From assembly GCA_020747015.1 (NCBI GenBank), contig JAGTJM010000001.1, forward strand, positions 930,001 through 994,000: a stretch of 64,000 nucleotides of DNA. The letters run 5' to 3'. The translations under genes and the position numbers were made by a program. Below are positions 56,703 through 64,000 of this stretch, in pieces. Numbering within the stretch: position 1 is the stretch's first letter; every line of letters begins with the position of its first letter. The DNA is from Pyrenochaeta sp. MPI-SDFR-AT-0127. Taxonomy: Eukaryota > Ascomycota > Dothideomycetes > Pleosporales > Cucurbitariaceae. The notes beneath the pieces were generated by a model. It saw only the letters and a list, made by a program, of their open reading frames with translations, did no database searches and was not told the origin of the DNA.

Positions 56703-59700
56703 ATGAAGTATACCTTATATGACCGTCTATTAAAGCGGGAAGTCGGACAGCAGCGTAAGAAATACACTAATATACGAGGCATATATGGCGACAGACAATG
56801 GATGGACGACATGGACATCGTTAATGAGCTGGAGGGGCACAACGGCTGTGTAAATGCGCTGAGGTATACTATGACCCTACATGAGCGTGAGAAATTATTG
56901 TCTAATCCTCTGCCAGCTGGTCAACGTCTGGTCGTTTGCTCGCCTCCGGCTCTGATGATCATCGTATCAATATTCACTCGTATCACCCCGAATCATCTAC
57001 GTCGCAGTTCAGCCTTACCACGTCTATTGTAACAGGCCATCGGTCAAACATATTCAGCGTGAAGTTCATGCCCTACTCTAATGACCGCACAATCGTTTCG
57101 GCGACTGATGACGTCCGGATATTCGACATCGAGCACTCAGGACACTCGGCCCTTGGTTCTGGTGGCAAGTCAAGCAATACGAGGCGACGAATGGGCATGG
57201 CGCCAGATGGGCTTACGCTCACAGAGGGAGACACGAATGCGAAAGCGTTTCGCAGCCATAACGATACAGTCAAGCGAATTGTGACCGAGGACAATCCCTT
57301 CTACTTCCTTACGTGCTCAAACGATGGCGACGTGCGGCAGTGGGATGTCCGACAGCCTTCTAAAGCGTACCCACAGGCCAAAAACAACATGATCCCGCAA
57401 TGGGCGAGAGATGGAGATTCTTCAGATAATGTGCCACCGCCTCTTATATCATATAGTCGACACGGTTTGGACCTCAATACCGTATCATGCTCACCTTCGC
57501 AGCCACACTACATTGCCCTTGGTGGGGCCCACCTCCACTGCTTCCTCCACGATCGTCGCATGCTTGGTAGAGATAGGAATAACGAGCGAGGCTCAAGACT
57601 TTCCAGCCCTGGGAACTGGAGTGAGAATGACAACGACCTCCTCGGAAAGGCTACACAGTGTGTGAAGAAGTTTGCGCCCAGTGGTAAGCAGCGTATGAAG
57701 CGCAATGATGGCGGCCATATCACTGCATGTAAAATCAGCGATGCCCACCCAAACGAGCTTATCGTAAGTTGGTCTCAAGATCACATTTACAGCTTCGACA
57801 TGTTACGGGCACCCGATGCGAGTGAAGAGATATTGAGGACCAACGTGGCACACGGCGGATCTAGCCATCGTGTAAAGGATCACAATAGGAAACGTAAGCG
57901 ACCAAAGTCGAGCATCTTGTCGCAAGAAGGCGCGGAAAGAGCTGGCTCTAGACAGCGTACAGAAAGCACTGACGAAGATCTTGCGCTGAGGGTCACCTAC
58001 GGCAATGGCCAAAGTGAGGATATTCGCATTGAGCCTCCCGCTGAAACGCGCATGTCGCGAGAGGAACTTAACGAACTTAGAGCAACAGATCACTATCGCA
58101 TCGCAAAGACCACATCGACAATAGCGAAGCGTATTTTTGATCTAGGCGATCACGGCGAGACTGGACAAAAGTTGGCCTTCACTTCCGTTCTAGGCTTGGC
58201 AAATTCGATTCTGTCAGACATAGATGACATCTCTCGGTCCTGGGGATATCCTGTTGATCCTGATCCCGTCGATGTTGCCGTCCAGAATAAACTACGTGAT
58301 AGTCGTGCGGCATCTCGCCGCTTTGTTCAGGCTGCTGGCACGCTTGCACGCGTGTTGGAGGGACAACTGCTCACGGGAGCCAATTCAGACGCTCTCATAT
58401 CTCAGCATTTTGCCTCAATTCAGGCTGCCCCTAGAGAGCGTGAGTTGCCGCAACACGAGCAGTTTGGATATGACTTCTTAAAAGCTATACTGCTGTGGCT
58501 CGACAGTGGTCCTAGCGCTGTGGTCGAAGGATTCTCGGGTCGCAGTGCCAGTCCACGTCTTCCAATCCCACAACATTCCGACATGGATGCTCTTGATGAA
58601 CATTTGATACCTTATCTCCTAGAGTTTGCAAGCGATGACCCTATTGTTAACGTGGATGCGTCCAAGTTCGAGACCGACGACACCAGAATACTTTATTCCT
58701 CAGAGAAAGATGCCGTCATCGCGTTCTCACATGCGCTTAGGATACCTTTTGCTGATCTCACTGGTGCAGTGGTCCCTATATCTGGAGATAGCTTCGCTCA
58801 GCATAATGTGCAGGATCGAAGTGCAGCGAAGCGGAAGTGGGCTTTCCAAATTGGAAGAGGAGTTTTACGGAATGCTGCTAAAGATATCAAGTTTGCTTTC
58901 GTCGACCGTGCATTTGGTGGCCGTGGAATCTCGGACAACAAGATAAAAGCTGAAGAACAAGCACTCCGGGAGCAGCAGGAAGATATTGACCCACTCGATG
59001 ATGAAGGACCAGTTGTCGATGCCGAAGTCATCAGTCTAGGCTCGGCACAAGCAATCGGCGAGCAGTCAGGGTCATCTTCGAGCTCATCTACGGTTGCTGG
59101 ATCAACTCCGTTACCGAATGTGAGAGAAGAAGAGGATGTAGAGCAGGATGACAATGGTGAAGACACAGAGGATGAAGAAAGCGATGGTGATATTAGTTCA
59201 GATGACGAAGACGAGGAAGACTCTGATGCTGTTGATGAAGAGGGTCTACGACGGACCAGAAGCGGTCGAATGTTCTGGCGTTCAGACTTTGGTCGAAGTC
59301 GGTATAAGAGGGAGAAAGTAGAGCTCGATGTGCCATGTGCACCGCACACTCGCGTCTATACGGGGCATTGCAATGTGAAGACAGTCAAGGATGTCAATTA
59401 CTTTGGACTTCAGGATGAGTATGTGGTAAGTGGCAGCGACTCAGGCCACGTCTTCATTTGGGATCGCGTGACGGCACAACTTGTCAACATCCTCGAAGGT
59501 GATGGTGAAGTTGTAAATGTTGTTCAAGGTATTATATATCCAGCATCGCTTCGATCAAGCAATCTAACCCTGACTAGGACATCCCTACGAGCCAACAATG
59601 GCTGTCTCTGGTATCGATCACACCATCAAAATCTTCTCCCCTGATACTCGCCTCCAACGTAACGCACGCAAAGGTATCGGCGTCCAGTCTTCGGACCCAA

Positions 59701-60032
59701 ATTCCTTCTCCAGCCTCAATTGGGGCCGTCGACGCCACGCCCCAGCTCCAACATCAGAACCTGAACCTTCTGGTGAGGCACTTAGTGACAGCGATGAGGA
59801 ACCTGCGGCAAATGGACTGCGGAGTAAGAAGAGAATGCATCAGGCATACCAGATCACGAGTAAGAATGACATGGATCGAAAGGGTGGAAGGGATGACTAC
59901 TTTATTAGCCAGGCGGTATTTGCACAGCTCGCACGACATATGGCGGCGCAGCAGGGTGGCAGTGGAGGAGAGGGAGAAGATGGAGAAGATGGACCTATTG
60001 TGATTACTGAGGAGAACTGCACAGTAATGTGA
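56703..60032 (+). CDS. WD40 protein of the Iqw1/DCAF6-DCAF8 type
   Basis: Exons 56703-56863, 56917-59528 and 59578-60032 give 1075 aa. Split WD40 propeller: N-terminal repeats include VNELEGHNGCVNALRSWSTS, LLASGSDDHRINIHSY, TGHRSNIFSVKFMPYSND, FLTCSNDGDVRQWDVRQP and HITACKISDAHPNELIVSWS. The last two repeats come far later: TGHCNVKTVKDVNYFGLQDE, VVSGSDSGHVFIWDR and GHPYEPTMAVSGIDHTIKIF. Between them lie ~400 residues of helical and disordered sequence with a strongly acidic stretch (about 59120-59240). This layout matches fission yeast Iqw1 and human DCAF6/DCAF8, proposed substrate receptors of CRL4 ubiquitin ligases. The last intron splits the glycine of the GHP motif, which supports the model. 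Confidence 0.88.
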
Positions 60033-60378
60033 GCTGACTCTGTTTCGACGGAATCTCAAGCAATTCACTTAGGGCACCCAATACGGGGTAGAACAAGATG
60101 TCTGAGGGATGAAAGGGCGCTAACAAAAAAATCGATGACACACTGGGTATCTCATGCTAGCTATACAATACTCTGAGCCCATCAGATAGACTCCCAAAGG
60201 TAGTTGGAGACCTTCAATTTTAGCATTCAGGGGCTCAAGATAGTGATTTCAGGATCCCTTTCGGTGATCGAGCACGTGTATTAGATTACCCTTCACTCCA
60301 TAGCTCATGAATATTGTGCCTTAACATGAGTCTCTGTCCCGGTTCCACTCTCCCAGATGATGTTGCGGAACGTGTCCC
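60033..60378. other. Convergent intergenic region
   Basis: About 345 bases between the WD40 stop (+) and the DPM2 stop (-). No feature is recognised. Confidence 0.4.
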
Positions 60379-60796
60379 CTAAGAGGCCTTCTTCTGCTTC
60401 GCCTTCAGGGCCTTCTTTCGATTACTCCGTATCATGACGACAGACAGGAAGCTACCCACGACGGTAGTGCCGAGGATTATTAAGATGACAGGTATGCGAA
60501 TTGCCCAGACGCGGGGAAGGAAGAGCGAGTGGACGATGTGATCTTCGTCAACGAATGGCTAGAAAATGTTAGTACAAGGAAGCGCACAATTCGTAGAGGG
60601 CAGAGTAGCAATATCAAGAGGCAATGGCGGAAAGGAGAAAGAGAATAGCATCACGTACCATGAACAGTGTCCAAACAGTGTAGTAGACGAAGATGGCGGT
60701 TGCTGCGATGAGCATGCTGAGGCCTACAAGGCGGTCGAGCTATGCCAAGTCAGTATACATGGGCCCTGATGTTTTTGGCAGACTATGACATACCAT
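60379..60796 (-). CDS. DPM2: Dolichol-phosphate mannosyltransferase subunit 2
   Basis: Exons 60796-60794, 60739-60659 and 60558-60379 encode 87 aa, the usual length of this two-TM ER protein. Dpm2 stabilises the dolichol-phosphate-mannose synthase and contributes to GPI-anchor synthesis. TM1 is LDRLVGLSMLIAATAIFVYY, then TVWTLFMPFVDEDHIVHSLF, TM2 RVWAIRIPVILIILGTTVVG, and the tail MIRSNRKKALKAKQKKAS with a Lys-rich ER-retention-like end. The first exon is only the ATG, followed at once by a GTATGT donor. No single exon exceeds 60 codons, so automatic ORF calling would miss the gene. It shares a 255-base promoter with CWC22. Confidence 0.92.
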
Positions 60797-61051
60797 TTTG
60801 GCTTGAATTGCGTAGATGGAATAGGAGAATGCGTACTTGACACTTTGTGTCGTGCATTCACCCAACTGTCCCTTTCCCAAAAGCTTGCCAAGCCCAGACC
60901 CCTGTCGGCGAAACCACGGCCCGTTTAGCTGCGGTCGCCGCCGCCAGGCAAGCTAAACTTTCTTGCTCATCCATCTCCCTCAATACAACTTCCCATAGGG
61001 GAGCCTTGACAACTTCACGGCGCTAGCCTCACCTTTGATATCTGGGGAGAG
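60797..61051. promoter_or_regulatory. Bidirectional promoter of DPM2 and CWC22
   Basis: Only 255 bases separate the two divergent start codons, so both core promoters and leaders must lie here. The stretch is C/T- and G/C-rich in its middle. No TATA box is evident. Confidence 0.55.
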
Positions 61052-63589
61052 ATGATGGAGGTCGCGTCCGCCGTTCGCTTACCGTCGCCATCGCCAGAGC
61101 CCGAGGCCCAGGAACAACCGCGCAAACGCGATCGCTCGCCGTTCGATGGGCCGAGTGCAGGGCCGTCAAAACGAAGCAGGAGGGAGGGTGACCGAGATGA
61201 CGAGAGAAGAGGAGGTAGAGATAGAGAGAATGGGCGTCGACACGACACCGACGCTCAGGACGATGGAGGGATAGGGCCCCGCCCACCTCCCAAACCTACC
61301 ACGGACGATCTCCCAGCCGACGACTCGCGTTTAAAACTCTTTCAGAACGCCTTCAGTGCAGCCCGTAAGCTACCTGTCGATGACTCGAAGACGCGCGCCG
61401 GTGGCGCCTATATCCCGCCTGCGCGACTGCGCGAAATGCAGAAGCAGATTACGGACAAGAAATCTGCAGAATTTCAGCGTATGGCCTGGGAGGCGCTAAA
61501 GAAATCGATACAGGGTCTCATCAATAAGACAAATACCGCGAACATCAAAATGATTGTCCCCGAATTGTTCAGCGAGAACCTGGTCCGGGGCCGTGGATTG
61601 TTCTGCCGGGCTATGATGAAGGCGCAGGCCGCAAGCTTGCCCTTCACGCCAATTTATGGTGCCATGGTTGCGATCGTGAATACAAAGCTCCCGCAGGTTG
61701 GAGATTTGCTAGTCCGTCGATTGATTGTGCAGTTTCGCAAGAGTTTTAGGAGGAACGACAAAGCTGTGTGTCTGGCGAGCACTATGTTTTTGTCACATTT
61801 GGTCAATGCGCAGGTTGTGCATGAGGTATTGATCGCAGAGATACTGCTGCTCTTACTCAACAAACCATCGGATGACTCGGTTGAGATCGCTGTCGGCATC
61901 ATGAAGGAGGTGGGCGCTTTTCTAGACGAGATGAACCCTGCGATTGCGAACGCCATCTTTGATCAGATGCGCAACATCCTCCATGAAGCGGACATCGACA
62001 AACGTACGCAATACATGATTGAGGTGTTATTCGAGGTCAGACGGACAAAATACAAGGAGCATCCTGCGATTAAGGAAGATTTGGACCTTGTGGAAGAGGA
62101 GGACCAGATCACACACAGACACACACTAGAGGATGATCTCAAAGTTGAAGATGGGCTTAACATTTTCAAGTTCGATGCAGATTATGAGGAGCATGAAGCT
62201 GAGTATCAAAAGATCAAGGCAGAGATTCTAGGAGAAGCAGAAGGCAGTGATGAAGAGTACACAGACGCATCATCCGAGGACGAGGAAGATGAGGAAGAGA
62301 AGGCTATGGATATAAAGGATCAGACAAACGCTGATCTGGTCAGTCTGCGTCGAACCATCTATCTCACCATCAAGAGCAGCGGCGGGTTTGAGGAGTGTTG
62401 TCACAAGCTCATGCGCATCAATCTACCACATGGCCTAGAGAATGAACTTACCACCATGATCGTGGAATGCGCTAGCCAGGAGCGGACATATGAGAAGTTC
62501 TATGGCATGATCGGCGAACGCTTTTGCAAGATCAATCGTATGTGGTCCGACTTGTTCGAGGAAGGGTTTGCGCACTACTATGAGACCATTCATCGCTTCG
62601 AAACCAACCGTCTCCGGATTATTGCACAATTCTTCGCTCATCTGTTAGCCTCAGATGGTATCGGCTGGCATGTCTTCACGGTCGTCAAGTTGAACGAAGA
62701 AGACACAACGTCCAGCTCCCGAATATTCATCAAGATCCTTTTCGAAGAGCTACTCGCATCCCTTGGCCAGAAAGCTGTGGTAGAGCGTTTCAAAGATCCC
62801 ATGCTACAGGATAGCCTTTCGGGCATCTTTCCTACGGATGCAGACGATCAGTCTAAGACGCGGTTTTCGATCAATTTCTTCACTGCAATCGGCATGGGTA
62901 TACTGACAGAGGGTATGCGTGAGTGGCTTAAGAATGCTGCCCCGAAACCGAAGCCGTTGCCAGAACCAGAGAGTGACTCCGAAGATGAGAGGAGTGTGTC
63001 GAGCAGGTCAAGTTATACATCGTCGACTTACTCACGCTCACGATCAAGGTCACAGTCCCCTACGCGGAAGAGGAGGGACTCGAGGTCCAGCTCAAGAGGC
63101 CGATCATACACTCGTAGCCCGTCCCCTCGCAGGCGCGGGGGTCGTGCTCGGAACGACTCTTACAGCTCTGCGTCTCGATCTCGCTCCCCTGCTCCCCGAA
63201 GGAGGAAGAAATCGTATTCATCAAGCCGATCGCGCTCGCCAGCCCCAAAAAGAAGGGGTCGCAGCCCTTCAGACTCGCTTTCTCGCTCCCCACCGCCGAA
63301 GTCTAAGCGCCGAGGTCGAAGCCCCTCAGATTCACTGTCTCGATCTCCGTCCCCGCGACGCCGAAAATATTCTATAAGTCCTAGCCGCTCTCCTTCACCA
63401 CCATCAAGACGCAGGAGGGCGTCGAGTAGTCCCCCGCCCCAGCGGAGGAGGGATGATAGTGCACCGCCGCCAGAGAAGGAGAAGGGCAAACTGGAGGAGA
63501 GTAAAAGTCCCTACGATAGGAAAGAGAAGAGGAGATATAGTAGCTCGGTGTCGAAATCGCCGCCGCCTAGGCGAAGGAGGGACTCATAG
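61052..63589 (+). CDS. CWC22: Pre-mRNA-splicing factor Cwc22 with RS tail
   Basis: Single exon, 845 aa. Cwc22 is a spliceosome component needed for the first catalytic step; in metazoans it also loads eIF4A3 for exon-junction complexes. Residues ~1-90 are disordered, charged and Ser/Pro-rich. The MIF4G domain follows: AYIPPARLREMQKQI, then WEALKKSIQGLINKTNTANI, PELFSENLVRGRGLFCRAMM and FRKSFRRNDKAVCLAS. An acidic linker precedes the MA3 domain with LRRTIYLTIKSSGGFEECCH, CASQERTYEKFYGMIGERFC and FKDPMLQDSLSGIFP. The last ~190 residues form an RS domain with tandem copies such as RRGRSPSDSLSRSP. Yeast Cwc22 lacks this tail; animal and filamentous-fungal proteins often have one. Start taken at the first of two adjacent ATGs. 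Confidence 0.95.
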   Translation: MMEVASAVRLPSPSPEPEAQEQPRKRDRSPFDGPSAGPSKRSRREGDRDDERRGGRDRENGRRHDTDAQDDGGIGPRPPPKPTTDDLPADDSRLKLFQNAFSAARKLPVDDSKTRAGGAYIPPARLREMQKQITDKKSAEFQRMAWEALKKSIQGLINKTNTANIKMIVPELFSENLVRGRGLFCRAMMKAQAASLPFTPIYGAMVAIVNTKLPQVGDLLVRRLIVQFRKSFRRNDKAVCLASTMFLSHLVNAQVVHEVLIAEILLLLLNKPSDDSVEIAVGIMKEVGAFLDEMNPAIANAIFDQMRNILHEADIDKRTQYMIEVLFEVRRTKYKEHPAIKEDLDLVEEEDQITHRHTLEDDLKVEDGLNIFKFDADYEEHEAEYQKIKAEILGEAEGSDEEYTDASSEDEEDEEEKAMDIKDQTNADLVSLRRTIYLTIKSSGGFEECCHKLMRINLPHGLENELTTMIVECASQERTYEKFYGMIGERFCKINRMWSDLFEEGFAHYYETIHRFETNRLRIIAQFFAHLLASDGIGWHVFTVVKLNEEDTTSSSRIFIKILFEELLASLGQKAVVERFKDPMLQDSLSGIFPTDADDQSKTRFSINFFTAIGMGILTEGMREWLKNAAPKPKPLPEPESDSEDERSVSSRSSYTSSTYSRSRSRSQSPTRKRRDSRSSSRGRSYTRSPSPRRRGGRARNDSYSSASRSRSPAPRRRKKSYSSSRSRSPAPKRRGRSPSDSLSRSPPPKSKRRGRSPSDSLSRSPSPRRRKYSISPSRSPSPPSRRRRASSSPPPQRRRDDSAPPPEKEKGKLEESKSPYDRKEKRRYSSSVSKSPPPRRRRDS

Positions 63590-64000
63590 TCTTGCAGCGT
63601 GCGTTTCGGCGAAATGGGTGTAGGTCATTCTTAGTGCGGAGGCACATTTGAAGTTGAGCAATGTTCGGGAGCAGTTGCTGGGGACTTGTATAATTAGGAT
63701 AGCATAGGTGCAAATTGAGCGATGTTTGTAGTGTACAGTGCAATCATTCAATCAGTTCCGGTTATGACTTGGCAGCCAACACACTCACACCACCGTATTC
63801 TGCGCTCTTGGTGTGCGTCTCGTCACGGTGAAGACCACACAATTCTAAGTCTGGACGCACGCCCTTGGAACTGTGGTATGACTAAGCAATTTCAGCACCA
63901 TGATGGCCGATGTTCGGCGCCCTTCGTCATGGAGTCTTTCAACATCATGGTTGCATCTTTTAGTGTGCAATGGAACACGCATCTTCGACTCCTCAGCTAC
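63590..64000. other. Right edge, 3' flank of CWC22
   Basis: About 410 bases to the window end. It holds the CWC22 3' UTR and nothing else that I can recognise. Confidence 0.4.

Noticed and set aside
58798..59349. Minus-strand 183-codon Ser-rich ORF
   Set aside because: It is antisense to the acidic part of the WD40 gene; poly-Ser is the expected shadow of GAT/GAA/GAG-rich codons.
63160..63489. Minus-strand 109-codon ORF over the RS domain
   Set aside because: Shadow of the CWC22 Arg/Ser repeats; no independent support.
1..64000. tRNA genes, CRISPR arrays, intact transposons or telomeric repeats
   Set aside because: No cloverleaf with a GGTTCGANTCC-type B box, no spaced repeats, no transposase or reverse-transcriptase frame and no telomere repeat were seen by eye.

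Overview
This window is nuclear DNA from a filamentous ascomycete (Pezizomycotina; a Dothideomycete fits the gene content, but I cannot fix the species). The evidence is the many short GT..AG introns of about 45-100 bases, single-gene transcription units on both strands, and fungal hallmark genes: a quelling-type RNA-dependent RNA polymerase, an AspE-type septin, a cAMP-receptor-like GPCR, a Pho84 phosphate transporter and a Cwc22 splicing factor with an RS tail. I see no operons, tRNA genes, CRISPR arrays or intact transposons.

I rebuilt 26 complete gene models by hand, plus one 5'-truncated gene at the left edge and one decayed gene. Every spliced model keeps one open frame and its exon lengths sum to a multiple of three. 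Left to right: a coiled-coil protein (cut by the edge); an RRM-containing RdRP; Elongator subunit Elp6; Pho84-like transporter (-); a secreted metallo-beta-lactamase-fold protein with nine exons (-); ribosomal protein eL37; a Vps62-like secreted protein (-); a four-TM orphan (-); a GNAT acetyltransferase; an F-box protein; an SDR with an (AAG)20 microsatellite in its intron (-); a cAMP-receptor-like GPCR (-); a catalase-like heme protein (-); a histidine acid phosphatase (-); a seven-exon cytochrome P450 (-); a septin; another SDR (-); a Yae1-type protein; an Mcp2/ADCK1-type mitochondrial ABC1 protein; an enoyl-CoA isomerase/hydratase; an HSDL2-like SDR (-); a kappa-class GST; a Myb/SANT-like protein; Ap4A phosphorylase; an Iqw1/DCAF-type WD40 protein; DPM2 (-); and CWC22.

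Most neighbours look functionally unrelated, as is usual in such genomes. The main exception is 46.6-50.4 kb, where three adjacent genes (enoyl-CoA isomerase/hydratase, SDR, GST kappa) end in SKI, SKL and AKI, all readable as peroxisomal PTS1 tails. Other items worth a second look are the decayed gene at about 50.6-51.2 kb with several in-frame stops, a GC-AG intron in the HSDL2-like gene, the microsatellite intron that would encode poly-serine if retained, and start-codon micro-exons in eL37 and DPM2. I found no convincing wholly new biological system; the RRM-RdRP and the PTS1 trio are the strongest leads.
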